Notes: generated by a model from the sequence alone, not told the origin. A stretch of DNA of 64,000 nucleotides from Closterium sp. NIES-65 (GCA_948144175.1 CANXME010000870.1:1-64000); one strand, 5' to 3'. Positions 49,641 to 62,510 are shown, numbered from the stretch's first letter. Made by a program: numbers and translations.

Positions 49641-52600
49641 GGGATCTGAGTGCAGAGGGATCTGAGTGCGGAGGGATCTGAGTGCGGAGGGATCTGAGTG
49701 CGGAGGGATCTGAGTGCGGAGGGATCTGAGTGCGGAGGGATCTGAGTGCGGAGGAATCTGAGTGCAGAGGGATCTGAGTGCGGAGGGATCTGAGTGCAGA
49801 GGGATCTGAGTGCGGAGGGATCTGAGTGCAGAGGGATCTGAGTGCGGAGGGATCTGAGTGCGGAGGGATCTGAGTGCAGAGGGATCTGAGCGGAGGGATC
49901 TGAGTGCGGAGGGATCTGAGTGCGGAGGGATCTGAGTGCGGAGGGATCTGAGTGCAGAGGGATCTGAGTGCAGAGGGATCTGAGTGCGGAGGGATCTGAG
50001 TGCGGAGGGATCTGAGTGCGGAGGGATCTGAGTGCGGAGGAATCTGAGTGCGGAGGGATCTGAGTGCGGAGGGATCTGAGTGCGGAGGGATCTGAGTGCG
50101 GAGGGATCTGAGTGCGAGGGATCTGAGTGCGGAGGGATCTGAGTGCGGAGGATCTGAGTGCGGAGGGATCTGAGTGCGGAGGGATCTGAGTGCGGAGGGA
50201 TCTGAGTGCGGAGGGATCTGAGTGCGGAGGGATCTGAGTGCAGAGGGATCTGAGTGCGGAGGGATCTGAGTGCGGAGGGATCTGAGTGCGAGGGATCTGA
50301 GTGCGGAGGGATCTGAGTGCGGAGGGATCTGAGTGCGGAGGGATCTGAGTGCAGAGGGATCTGAGTGCGGAGGGATCTGAGTGCAGAGGGATCTGAGTGC
50401 AGAGGGATCTGAGTGCAGAGGGATCTGAGTGCGGAGGGATCTGAGTGCGGAGGATCTGAGTGCAGAGGGATCTGAGTGCGGAGGGATCTGAGTGCGGAGG
50501 GATCTGAGTGCGGAGGGATCTGAGTGCGGAGGATCTGAGTGCGGAGGGATCTGAGTGCGGAGGGATCTGAGTGCGGAGGGATCTGAGTGCGGAGGGATCT
50601 GAGTGCGGAGGGATCTGAGTGCGGAGGGATCTGAGTGCGGAGGGATCTGAGTGCAGAGGGATCTGAGTGCGGAGGGATCTGAGTGCGGAGGGATCTGAGT
50701 GCGGAGGGATCTGAGTGCAGAGGGATCTGAGTGCGGAGGGATCTGAGTGCGGAGGGATCTGAGTGCGGGGATCTGAGTGCGGAGGGATCTGAGTGCGGAG
50801 GGATCTGAGTGCGGAGGGATCTGAGTGCAGAGGGATCTGAGTGCAGAGGGATCTGAGTGCGGAGGGATCTGAGTGCGGAGGGATCTGAGTGCGGAGGGAT
50901 CTGAGTGCAGAGGGATCTGAGTGCAGAGGGATCTGAGTGCGGAGGGATCTGAGTGCAGAGGGATCTGAGTGCAGAGGGATCTGAGTGCAGAGGGATCTGA
51001 GTGCGGAGGGATCTGAGTGCGGAGGGATCTGAGTGCGGAGGGATCTGAGTGCGGAGGGATCTGAGTGCGGAGGATCTGAGTGCGGAGGGATCTGAGTGCA
51101 GAGGGATCTGAGTGCAGGAGGGATCTGAGTGCAGAGGGATCTGAGTGCGGAGGGATCTGAGTGCGGAGGGATCTGAGTGCGGAGGGATCTGAGTGCGGAG
51201 GGATCTGAGTGCGGAGGGATCTGAGTGCGGAGGGATCTGAGTGCAGAGGGATCTGAGTGCGGAGGGATCTGAGTGCGGAGGGATCTGAGTGCGGAGGGAT
51301 CTGAGTGCGGAGGGATCTGAGTGCGGAGGGATCTGAGTGCGGAGGGATCTGAGTGCGGAGGGATCTGAGTGCGGAGGGATCTGAGTGCAGAGGGATCTGA
51401 GTGCGGAGGATCTGAGTGCGGAGGGATCTGAGTGCGGAGGGATCTGAGTGCGGAGGGATCTGAGTGCGGAGGGATCTGAGTGCGGAGGGATCTGAGTGCA
51501 GAGGGATCTGAGTGCGGAGGGATCTGAGTGCGAGGGATCTGAGTGCGGAGGGATCTGAGTGCAGAGGGATCTGAGTGCAGAGGGATCTGAGTGCAGAGGA
51601 ATCTGAGTGCGGAGGGATCTGAGTGCAGAGGGATCTGAGTGCGGAGGGATCTGAGTGGAGGGATCTGAGTGCGGAGGGATCTGAGTGCGGAGGAATCTGA
51701 GTGCGGAGGGATCTGAGTGCGGAGGGATCTGAGTGCGGAGGGATCTGAGTGCGGAGGGATCTGAGTGCGGAGGGATCTGAGTGCGGAGATCTGAGTGCGG
51801 AGGGATCTGAGTGCGGAGGGATCTGAGTGCGGAGGGATCTGAGTGCGAGGGATCTGAGTGCGGAGGGATCTGAGTGCGGAGGGATCTGAGTGCGGAGGGA
51901 TCTGAGTGCGGAGGGATCTGAGTGCGGAGGGATCTGAGTGCGGAGGGATCTGAGTGTGGAGGATCTGAGTGCGGAGGGATCTGAGTGCGGAGGGATCTGA
52001 GTGCGGAGGGATCTGAGTGCGGAGGGATCTGAGTGCAGAGGGATCTGAGTGCGGAGGGATCTGAGTGCGGGGATCTGAGTGCGGAGGGATCTGAGTGCGG
52101 AGGGATCTGAGTGGGAGGGATCTGAGTGCGGAGGGATCTGAGTGCGGAGGGATCTGAGTGCAGAGGGATCTGAGTGCGGAGGGATCTGAGTGCGGAGGGA
52201 TCTGAGTGCGGAGGGATCTGAGTGCGGAGGGATCTGAGTGCGGAGGGATCTGAGTGCAGAGGGATCTGAGTGCGGAGGGATCTGAGTGCGGAGGGATCTG
52301 AGTGCGGAGGGATCTGAGTGCGGAGGGATCTGAGTGCGGAGGGATCTGAGTGCGGAGGGATCTGAGTGCGGAGGGATCTGAGTGCGGAGGGATCTGAGTG
52401 CAGAGGGATCTGAGTGCGAGGGATCTGAGTGCGGAGGATCTGAGTGCAGAGGGATCTGAGTGCGGAGGGATCTGAGTGCGGAGGGATCTGAGTGCAGAGG
52501 GATCTGAGTGCGGAGGGATCTGAGTGCAGAGGGATCTGAGTGCGGGGGATCTGAGTGCGGAGGGATCTGAGTGCGGAGGGATCTGAGTGCAGAGGGATCT

Positions 52601-53623
52601 GAGTGCAGAGGGATCTGAGTGCAGAGGGATCTGAGTGCGGAGGGATCTGAGTGCGGAGGGATCTGAGTGCGGAGGGATCTGAGTGCGGAGGGATCTGAGT
52701 GCGGAGGGATCTGAGTGCGGAGGGAGATCTGAGTGCGGAGGGATCTGAGTGCGGAGGGATCTGAGTGCAGAGGGATCTGAGTGCAGAGGGATCTGAGTGC
52801 GGAGGGATCTGAGTGCGGAGGGATCTGAGTGCGGAGGGATCTGAGTGCAGAGGGATCTGAGTGCGGAGGGATCTGAGTGCGGAGGGATCTGAGTGCGGAG
52901 GGATCTGAGTGCGGAGGGATCTGAGTGCGGAGGGATCTGAGTGCGAGGGATCTGAGTGCGGAGGGATCTGAGTGCGGAGGGATCTGAGTGCGGAGGGATC
53001 TGAGTGCAGAGGGATCTGAGTGCGGAGGGATCTGAGTGCGGGGATCTGAGTGCGGAGGGATCTGAGTGCGGAGGGATCTGAGTGCGGAGGGATCTGAGTG
53101 CGGAGGGATCTGAGTGCGAGGGATCTGAGTGCGGAGGGATCTGAGTGCAGAGGGATCTGAGTGCAGAGGGATCTGAGTGCGGAGGGATCTGAGTGCGGAG
53201 GGATCTGAGTGCGGAGGGATCTGAGTGCGGAGGGATCTGAGTGCGGAGGGATCTGAGTGCGGAGGGATCTGAGTGCGAGGGATCTGAGTGCGGAGGGATC
53301 TGAGTGCGAGGGATCTGAGTGCAGAGGATCTGAGTGCGGAGGGATCTGAGTGCGGAGGGATCTGAGTGCAGAGGATCTGAGTGCGGAGGGATCTGAGTGC
53401 AGAGGGATCTGAGTGCGGAGGGATCTGAGTGCGGAGGGATCTGAGTGCGGAGGGATCTGAGTGCGGAGGGATCTGAGTGCGGAGGGATCTGAGTGCGGAG
53501 GGATCTGAGTGCAGAGGGATCTGAGTGCGGAGGGATCTGAGTGCGGAGGGATCTGAGTGCGGAGGGATCTGAGTGCGAGGGATCTGAGTGCGGAGGGATC
53601 TGAGTGCGGAGGGATCTGAGTGC

Positions 53624-53630
53624 GTCGTCA
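53624..53630. other. Five-base block replacement in one unit
   Basis: GTGCG is followed by TCGTC instead of GAGGG, then ATCTGAG continues in the correct spacing, so length is preserved while five bases change (four substitutions at most positions). It is unlike the single-base indels around it. It creates the plus-strand TCATC that gives both a minus-strand stop (53,628-53,630) and a minus-strand ATG (53,629-53,631). It could be a templated repair patch, a base-calling error cluster or a contig-join scar. Confidence 0.7.
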
Positions 53631-56600
53631 TCTGAGTGCGGAGGGATCTGAGTGCGAGGGATCTGAGTGCAGAGGGATCTGAGTGCGGAGGGATCTGAGT
53701 GCGGAGGGATCTGAGTGCGGAGGGATCTGAGTGCGGAGGGATCTGAGTGCGGAGGGATCTGAGTGCGGAGGGATCTGAGTGCGGAGGGATCTGAGTGCGG
53801 AGGGATCTGAGTGCGGAGGGATCTGAGTGCAGAGGGATCTGAGTGCGGAGAGATCTGAGTGCGGAGGGATCTGAGTGCGGAGGGATCTGAGTGCAGAGGG
53901 ATCTGAGTGCAGAGGGATCTGAGTGCGGAGGGATCTGAGTGCGGAGGATCTGAGTGCGGAGGGATCTGAGTGCGGAGGGATCTGAGTGCGGAGGGATCTG
54001 AGTGCGGAGGGATCTGAGTGCGGAGGGATCTGAGTGCGGAGGGATCTGAGTGCGGAGGGATCTGAGTGCGGAGGGATCTGAGTGCGGAGGGATCTGAGTG
54101 CGGAGGGATCTGAGTGCGGAGGGATCTGAGTGCGGAGGGATCTGAGTGCGGAGGGATCTGAGTGCGGAGGGATCTGAGTGCGGAGGATCTGAGTGCGGAG
54201 GGATCTGAGTGCGGAGGATCTGAGTGCGGAGGGATCTGAGTGCGGAGGGATCTGAGTGCAGAGGGATCTGAGTGCGGAGGGATCTGAGTGCGAGGGATCT
54301 GAGTGCAGAGGGATCTGAGTGCAGAGGGATCTGAGTGCAGGGGATCTGAGTGCAGAGGGATCTGAGTGCGGAGGGATCTGAGTGCGGAGGGATCTGAGTG
54401 CGGAGGGATCTGAGTGCGGAGGGATCTGAGTGCGGAGGGATCTGAGTGCAGAGGGATCTGAGTGCGGAGGGATCTGAGTGCGGAGGGATCTGAGTGCGGA
54501 GGGATCTGAGTGCGGAGGGATCTGAGTGCGGAGGATCTGAGTGCGGAGGGATCTGAGTGCGGAGGATCTGAGTGCGGAGGGATCTGAGTGCAGAGGGATC
54601 TGAGTGCAGGGGATCTGAGTGCAGAGGGATCTGAGTGCGGAGGATCTGAGTGCGGAGGGATCTGAGTGCAGAGGGATCTGAGTGCAGAGGGATCTGAGTG
54701 CAGAGGGATCTGAGTGCGGAGGGATCTGAGTGCGGAGGGATCTGAGTGCGGAGGGATCTGAGTGCAGAGGGATCTGAGTGCGGAGGGATCTGAGTGCGGA
54801 GGGATCTGAGTGCAGAGGGATCTGAGTGCGGAGGGATCTGAGTGCAGAGGGATCTGAGTGCGGAGGGATCTGAGTGCGGAGGAATCTGAGTGCGGAGAAA
54901 TCTGAGTGCGGAGGGATCTGAGTGCGGAGGGATCTGAGTGCGAGGGATCTGAGTGCGGAGGGATCTGAGTGCGGAGGGATCTGAGTGCGGAGGGATCTGA
55001 GTGCGGAGGGATCTGAGTGCGGAGGGATCTGAGTGCGGAGGGATCTGAGTGCGGAGGGATCTGAGTGCGAGGGATCTGAGTGCGGAGGATCTGAGTGCGG
55101 AGGGATCTGAGTGCGGAGGGATCTGAGTGCGGAGGGATCTGAGTGCAGAGGGATCTGAGTGCGGAGGGATCTGAGTGCGGAGGGATCTGAGTGCGGAGGG
55201 ATCTGAGTGCGGAGGGATCTGAGTGCGGAGGGATCTGAGTGCGGAGGGATCTGAGTGCGGAGGATCTGAGTGCAGAGGGATCTGAGTGCGGAGGGATCTG
55301 AGTGCGGAGGATCTGAGTGCGGAGGGATCTGAGTGCGGAGGGATCTGAGTGCGGAGGGATCTGAGTGCGGAGGGATCTGAGTGCGGAGGGATCTGAGTGC
55401 AGAGGGATCTGAGTGCGGAGGATCTGAGTGCAGAGGGATCTGAGTGCGGAGGGATCTGAGTGCGGAGGGATCTGAGTGCGGAGGGATCTGAGTGCGGAGG
55501 GATCTGAGTGCGGAGGGATCTGAGTGCGGAGGGATCTGAGTGCGGAGGGATCTGAGTGCGGAGGGATCTGAGTGCGAGGGATCTGAGTGCGGAGGGATCT
55601 GAGTGCGGAGGGATCTGAGTGCGGAGGGATCTGAGTGCAGAGGGATCTGAGTGCGGAGGATCTGAGTGCGGAGGGATCTGAGTGCGGAGGGATCTGAGTG
55701 CGAGGGATCTGAGTGCGAGGGATCTGAGTGCGGAGAATCTGAGTGCGGAGGGATCTGAGTGCGGAGGGATCTGAGTGCGGAGGGATCTGAGTGCGAGGGA
55801 TCTGAGTGCGGAGGGATCTGAGTGCGGAGGGATCTGAGTGCAGAGGGATCTGAGTGCGGAGGGATCTGAGTGCGGAGGGATCTGAGTGCGGAGGGATCTG
55901 AGTGCGAGGGATCTGAGTGCGGAGGGATCTGAGTGCGGAGGGATCTGAGTGCAGGGGGATCTGAGTGCGAGGGATCTGAGTGCGGAGGGATCTGAGTGCA
56001 GGAGGGATCTGAGTGCGGAGGGATCTGAGTGCGGAGGATCTGAGTGCAGAGGGATCTGAGTGCGGAGGGATCTGAGTGCAGAGGGATCTGAGTGCGGAGG
56101 GATCTGAGTGCGGAGGATCTGAGTGCGGAGGGATCTGAGTGCGGAGGGATCTGAGTGCAGAGGGATCTGAGTGCGGAGGGATCTGAGTGCGGAGGGATCT
56201 GAGTGCGGAGGATCTGAGTGCGGAGGGATCTGAGTGCGGAGGGATCTGAGTGCGGAGGGATCTGAGTGCGAGGGATCTGAGTGCGGAGGGATCTGAGTGC
56301 GGAGGGATCTGAGTGCGGAGGATCTGAGTGCGGAGAGGATCTGAGTGCAGAGGGATCTGAGTGCGGAGGGATCTGAGTGCAGAGGGATCTGAGTGCGGAG
56401 GGATCTGAGTGCGGAGGGATCTGAGTGGGAGGGATCTGAGTGCGGAGGGATCTGAGTGCGGAGGGATCTGAGTGCAGAGGGATCTGAGTGCGGAGGGATC
56501 TGAGTGCGGAGGGATCTGAGTGCGGAGGGATCTGAGTGCAGAGGGATCTGAGTGCGGAGGGATCTGAGTGCGGAGGGATCTGAGTGCGGAGGGATCTGAG

Positions 56601-59600
56601 TGCGAGGGATCTGAGTGCGGAGGGATCTGAGTGCGGAGGGATCTGAGTGCAGAGGGATCTGAGTGCGGAGGGATCTGAGTGCGGAGGATCTGAGTGCGGA
56701 GGGATCTGAGTGCGGAGGGATCTGAGTGCGGAGGGATCTGAGTGCGGAGGGATCTGAGTGCGGAGGGATCTGAGTGCGGAGGGATCTGAGTGCGGAGGGA
56801 TCTGAGTGCGAGGGATCTGAGTGCGGAGGGATCTGAGTGCAGAGGGATCTGAGTGCGGAGGGATCTGAGTGCGGAGGGATCTGAGTGCGGAGGGATCTGA
56901 GTGGAGGGATCTGAGTGCAGAGGGATCTGAGTGCAGAGGGATCTGAGTGCGGAGGGATCTGAGTGCAGAGGGATCTGAGTGCGGAGGGATCTGAGTGCGG
57001 GGGGAGTGCGGAGGGATCTGAGTGCGGAGGGATCTGAGTGCGGAGGGATCTGAGTGCAGAGGGATCTGAGTGCGGAGGGATCTGAGTGCGGAGGGATCTG
57101 AGTGCGGAGGGATCTGAGTGCGGAGGGATCTGAGTGCAGAGGGATCTGAGTGCAGAGGGATCTGAGTGCGGAGGGATCTGAGTGCGGAGGGATCTGAGTG
57201 CGGAGGGATCTGAGTGCGGAGGGATCTGAGTGCGGAGGGATCTGAGTGCGGAGGGATCTGAGTGCGGAGGGATCTGAGTGCGGAGGGATCTGAGTGCGGA
57301 GGGATCTGAGTGCAGAGGGATCTGAGTGCGGAGGGATCTGAGTGCGGAGGGATCTGAGTGCGGAGGGATCTGAGTGCGGAGGGATCTGAGTGCAGAGGGA
57401 TCTGAGTGCAGAGGGATCTGAGTGCAGAGGGATCTGAGTGCGGAGGGATCTGAGTGCGGAGGGATCTGAGTGCGGAGGGATCTGAGTGCGGAGGGATCTG
57501 AGTGCGGAGGGATCTGAGTGCGGAGGATCTGAGTGCGGAGGGATCTGAGTGCGGAGGGATCTGAGTGCGGAGGGATCTGAGTGCGGAGGGATCTGAGTGC
57601 GGAGGGATCTGAGTGCGGAGGATCTGAGTGCGGAGGGATCTGAGTGCGGAGGGATCTGAGTGCGGAGGGATCTGAGTGCGGAGGGATCTGAGTGCAGAGG
57701 GATCTGAGTGCGGAGGGATCTGAGTGCGGAGGGATCTGAGTGCGGAGGGATCTGAGTGCGGAGGGATCTGAGTGCGGAGGGATCTGAGTGCGGAGGGATC
57801 TGAGTGCGGAGGGATCTGAGTGCGGAGGGATCTGAGTGCGGAGGGATCTGAGTGCGGAGGGATCTGAGTGCAGAGGATCTGAGTGCAGAGGATCTGAGTG
57901 CAGAGGGATCTGAGTGCGGAGGGATCTGAGTGCGGAGGGATCTGAGTGCGGAGGGATCTGAGTGCAGAGGGATCTGAGTGCGGAGGGATCTGAGTGCGGA
58001 GGGATCTGAGTGCGGAGGGATCTGAGTGCGGAGGGATCTGAGTGCGGAGGGATCTGAGTGCAGAGGGATCTGAGTGCGGAGGGATCTGAGTGCGGAGGAT
58101 CTGAGTGCGGAGGGATCTGAGTGCGGAGGGATCTGAGTGCGGAGGGATCTGAGTGCGGAGGGATCTGAGTGCGGAGGGATCTGAGTGCGGAGGGATCTGA
58201 GTGCGGAGGGATCTGAGTGCGAGGGATCTGAGTGCGGAGGGATCTGAGTGCGGAGGGATCTGAGTGCGGAGGATCTGAGTGCAGAGGGATCTGAGTGCGG
58301 AGGGATCTGAGTGCAGAGGATCTGAGTGCAGGGGATCTGAGTGCGGAGGGATCTGAGTGCGGAGGAGAGGGGGATCTGAGTGCGGAGGGATCTGAGTGCG
58401 AGGGATCTGAGTGCAGAGGGATCTGAGTGCACAGGGATCTGAGTGCGGAGGGATCTGAGTGCGGAGGGATCTGAGTGCGGAGGGATCTGAGTGCGGAGGG
58501 ATCTGAGTGCGGAGGGATCTGAGTGCGGAGGGATCTGAGTGCGGAGGGATCTGAGTGCGGAGGAATCTGAGTGCGGAGGGATCTGAGTGCAGAGGGATCT
58601 GAGTGCAGGGATCTGAGTGCGGAGGATCTGAGTGCAGGGGGATCTGAGTGCAGAGGGATCTGAGTGCGGAGGGATCTGAGTGCGGAGGGATCTGAGTGCG
58701 GAGGGATCTGAGTGCGGAGGGATCTGAGTGCGGAGGGATCTGAGTGCGGAGGGATCTGAGTGCGGAGGGATCTGAGTGCGGAGGGATCTGAGTGCGGAGG
58801 GATCTGAGTGCGGAGGGATCTGAGTGCGGAGGGATCTGAGTGCGGAGGGATCTGAGTGCGGAGGGATCTGAGTGCGGAGGGATCTGAGTGCGGAGGGATC
58901 TGAGTGCGGAGGGATCTGAGTGCAGAGGGATCTGAGTGCGGAGGGATCTGAGTGCAGAGGGATCTGAGTGCGGAGGGATCTGAGTGCGGAGGGATCTGAG
59001 TGCGGAGGGATCTGAGTGCAGGGATCTGAGTGCGGAGGGATCTGAGTGCGGAGGGATCTGAGTGCGGAGGGATCTGAGTGCAGAGGATCTGAGTGCGGAG
59101 GGATCTGAGTGCGGAGGGATCTGAGTGCGGAGGGATCTGAGTGCGGAGGGATCTGAGTGCGGAGGGATCTGAGTGCGGAGGGATCTGAGTGCGGAGGGAT
59201 CTGAGTGCGGAGGGATCTGAGTGCGGAGGGATCTGAGTGCGGAGGGATCTGAGTGCGGGGATCTGAGTGCAGAGGGATCTGAGTGCGGAGGGATCTGAGT
59301 GCAGAGGGATCTGAGTGCGGAGGGATCTGAGTGCGGAGGGATCTGAGTGCGAGAGGATCTGAGTGCAGAGGGATCTGAGTGCGGAGGGATCTGAGTGCGG
59401 AGGGATCTGAGTGCAGAGGGATCTGAGTGCGGAGGGATCTGAGTGCAGAGGGATCTGAGTGCGGAGGGATCTGAGTGCGGAGGGATCTGAGTGCAGAGGG
59501 ATCTGAGTGCGGAGGGATCTGAGTGCGAGGGATCTGAGTGCGGAGGGATCTGAGTGCGGAGGGATCTGAGTGCAGAGGGATCTGAGTGCGAGGGATCTGA

Positions 59601-62489
59601 GTGCGGAGGGATCTGAGTGCGGAGGGATCTGAGTGCGGAGGGATCTGAGTGCGGAGGGATCTGAGTGCGGAGGGATCTGAGTGCGGAGGGATCTGAGTGC
59701 GGAGGGATCTGAGTGCGGAGGGATCTGAGTGCAGAGGGATCTGAGTGCGGAGGGATCTGAGTGCGGAGGGATCTGAGTGCGGAGGGATCTGAGTGCGGAG
59801 GGATCTGAGTGCGGAGGGATCTGAGTGCGGAGGGATCTGAGTGCGGAGGGATCTGAGTGCAGAGGGATCTGAGTGCGGAGGGATCTGAGTGCAGAGGGAT
59901 CTGAGTGCGGAGGGATCTGAGTGCGGAGGGATCTGAGTGCGGAGGGATCTGAGTGCGGAGGGATCTGAGTGCGGAGGGATCTGAGTGCGGAGGGATCTGA
60001 GTGCGGAGGGATCTGAGTGCGGAGGATCTGAGTGCGGAGGGATCTGAGTGCGGAGGGATCTGAGTGCGGAGGGATCTGAGTGCGGAGGGATCTGAGTGCA
60101 GAGGGATCTGAGTGCGGAGGGATCTGAGTGCGGAGGGATCTGAGTGCGGAGGGATCTGAGTGCGGAGGGATCTGAGTGCGAGAGGGATCTGAGTGCGGAG
60201 GGATCTGAGTGCGGAGGATCTGAGTGCAGAGGATCTGAGTGCGGAGGGATCTGAGTGCGGAGGGATCTGAGTGCGGAGGGATCTGAGTGCGGAGGGATCT
60301 GAGTGCAGAGGGATCTGAGTGCGGAGGGATCTGAGTGCAGAGGATCTGAGTGCGGAGGGATCTGAGTGCGGAGGGATCTGAGTGCGGAGGGATCTGAGTG
60401 CGGAGGGATCTGAGTGCGGAGGGATCTGAGTGCGGAGGATCTGAGTGCGGAGGGATCTGAGTGCAGGGGGATCTGAGTGCGGAGGGATCTGAGTGCGGAG
60501 GATCTGAGTGCGGAGGGATCTGAGTGCGGAGGGATCTGAGTGCGGAGGGATCTGAGTGCGGAGGGATCTGAGTGCGGAGGGATCTGAGTGCGGAGGATCT
60601 GAGTGCGGAGGGATCTGAGTGCGGAGGGATCTGAGTGCGGAGGGATCTGAGTGCGGAGGGATCTGAGTGCGGAGGGATCTGAGTGCAGAGGGATCTGAGT
60701 GCGGAGGGATCTGAGTGCGGAGGGATCTGAGTGCAGAGGGATCTGAGTGCAGAGGGATCTGAGTGCGGAGGGATCTGAGTGCAGGGGATCTGAGTGCGGA
60801 GGGATCTGAGTGCGGAGGGATCTGAGTGCGGAGAGGATCTGAGTGCGGAGGGATCTGAGTGCGAGGGATCTGAGTGCAGAGGGATCTGAGTGCGGAGGGA
60901 TCTGAGTGCGGAGGGATCTGAGTGCGGAGGGATCTGAGTGCGGAGGGATCTGAGTGCGGAGGGATCTGAGTGCAGAGGATCTGAGTGCGGAGGGATCTGA
61001 GTGCGGAGGGATCTGAGTGCGAGGGATCTGAGTGCGGAGGGATCTGAGTGCAGAGGGATCTGAGTGCGGAGGATCTGAGTGTGCGGAGGGATCTGAGTGC
61101 GAGGGATCTGAGTGCGAGGGATCTGAGTGCGGAGGGATCTGAGTGCGGAGGGATCTGAGGGGAGGGATCTGAGTGCAGAGGGATCTGAGTGCGGAGGGAT
61201 CTGAGTGCAGAGGGATCTGAGTGCGGAGGGATCTGAGTGCGGAGGATCTGAGTGCGGAGGGATCTGAGTGCGGAGGGATCTGAGTGCGAGAGATCTGAGT
61301 GCGGAGGGATCTGAGTGCGGAGGGATCTGAGTGCAGAGGGATCTGAGTGCAGAGGGATCTGAGTGCGGAGGGATCTGAGTGCGGAGGGATCTGAGTGCGG
61401 AGGGATCTGAGTGCGGAGGGATCTGAGTGCGGAGGGATCTGAGTGCGGAGGATCTGAGTGCGGAGGGATCTGAGTGCGGAGGGATCTGAGTGCGGAGGGA
61501 TCTGAGTGCAGAGGGATCTGAGTGCAGAGGAGGAGTGCGGAGGGATCTGAGTGCGGAGGGATCTGAGTGCGGAGGGATCTGAGTGCGGAGGGATCTGAGT
61601 GCGGAGGGATCTGAGTGCGGAGGGATCTGAGTGCGGAGGGATCTGAGTGCGAGGGATCTGAGTGCGGAGGGATCTGAGTGCGGAGGGATCTGAGTGCGGA
61701 GGGATCTGAGTGCGGAGGGATCTGAGTGCGGAGGGATCTGAGTGCGAGAGGATCTGAGTGCGGAGGGATCTGAGTGCGGAGGGATCTGAGTGCGGAGGGA
61801 TCTGAGTGCGGAGGGATCTGAGTGCGGAGGGATCTGAGTGCGGAGGGATCTGAGTGCGGAGGGATCTGAGTGCGGAGGGATCTGAGTGCGGAGGGATCTG
61901 AGTGCGGAGGGATCTGAGTGCGAGGGATCTGAGTGCAGAGGGATCTGAGTGCGGAGGGATCTGAGTGCGGAGGGATCTGAGTGCGGAGGGATCTGAGTGC
62001 GGAGGGATCTGAGTGCGGAGGGATCTGAGTGCGGAGGGATCTGAGTGCGGAGGGATCTGAGTGCGGAGGGATCTGAGTGCGGAGGGATCTGAGTGCGGAG
62101 GGATCTGAGTGCGGAGGGATCTGAGTGCGGAGGGATCTGAGTGCGGAGGGATCTGAGTGCGGAGGGATCTGAGTGCGGAGGGATCTGAGTGCGGAGGGAT
62201 CTGAGTGCGGAGGGATCTGAGTGCGGAGGGATCTGAGTGCAGAGGGATCTGAGTGCGGAGGGATCTGAGTGCGGAGGGATCTGAGTGCGGAGGGATCTGA
62301 GTGCGGAGGGATCTGAGTGCGGAGGGATCTGAGTGCGGAGGGATCTGAGTGCGGAGGGATCTGAGTGCGGAGGGATCTGAGTGCGGAGGGATCTGAGTGC
62401 AGAGGGATCTGAGTGCGGAGGGATCTGAGTGCGAGGATCTGAGTGCGGAGGGATCTGAGTGCGGAGGGATCTGAGTGCTGAAATAACAC
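53628..62489 (-). other. Spurious 2,953-codon open frame made by the repeat
   Basis: This minus-strand frame begins at GTG (62,487-62,489) inside the aberrant segment and runs to TGA (plus-strand TCA, 53,628-53,630) created by the block replacement there. After the first four residues (MLFQ) it is entirely the HSDPSALRSLRTQIPP cycle with rotations at each indel. Both ends depend on rare damaged units rather than on gene-like signals. There is no promoter context, domain, compositional break or codon bias beyond the repeat itself. The likeliest reading is a by-product of a stop-free repeat unit. Automated pipelines may nevertheless report it as a giant hypothetical or proline/serine-rich repeat protein. 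Confidence 0.9.
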
Positions 62490-62510
62490 AGCGCGCAGCG
62501 ATATCAGCGC
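62478..62510. other. Non-repeat insertion or highly diverged units
   Basis: After a normal GATCTGAGTGC the sequence changes to CTGAAATAACACAG, then GCGCGCAGCGATATCAGCGC, and re-enters the repeat at GGAGGG (62,511). This is the only stretch in the window that cannot be aligned comfortably to the unit. It contains an imperfect inverted repeat: CGCGC at 62,492-62,496 and GCGCG at 62,507-62,511, flanking a GATATC palindrome (62,500-62,505). It may be filler DNA at a break repair site, a remnant of the pre-array sequence, a tiny mobile-element remnant, or a consensus error. It is too short to decide. It also supplies the GTG that begins the adjacent spurious frame and a minus-strand stop at 62,504. 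Confidence 0.75.

Larger units (their letters stand above)
11651..51000 (+). repeat. Homogenised array core with G/A unit types
   Basis: Long stretches are perfect apart from one base. Hand counts of length changes are about 5 in 12-13 kb, 4 in 14-15 kb, 1 in 20-21 kb, 3 in 22-23 kb, 3 in 42-43 kb, 4 in 45-46 kb and 6 in 50-51 kb. The variable base is the second G of GCGG, which is G or A. A-type units are not evenly spread: 36 of about 124 units in 33,961-35,940 but 7 of about 71 in 41,281-42,420. Between the A units at 42,001 and 42,337 there are 20 consecutive consensus units. Units of A type tend to occur in pairs or triplets separated by three consensus units. The core holds no gene or unique sequence. 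Confidence 0.85.
1..53631 (-). other. Minus-strand frame with ATG and no stop seen to the window edge
   Basis: The plus-strand CAT at 53,629-53,631 is a minus-strand ATG in the frame where position is 1 modulo 3. On the minus strand a stop needs TCA, TTA or CTA on the plus strand. The only ones I found in the window are at 2,067, 53,628 and 62,504, none in this frame. The frame therefore appears open for about 17,877 codons and runs off the window. It is the same 16-residue cycle throughout and is best read as a repeat artefact, not a gene. A missed stop is possible because the scan was by eye. Confidence 0.5.

Noticed and set aside
53628-62489. A second paralogous repeat-protein gene
   Set aside because: Same reasoning; the resemblance to the first frame comes only from the shared 16-bp unit. 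The first four unique residues come from the non-repeat island.
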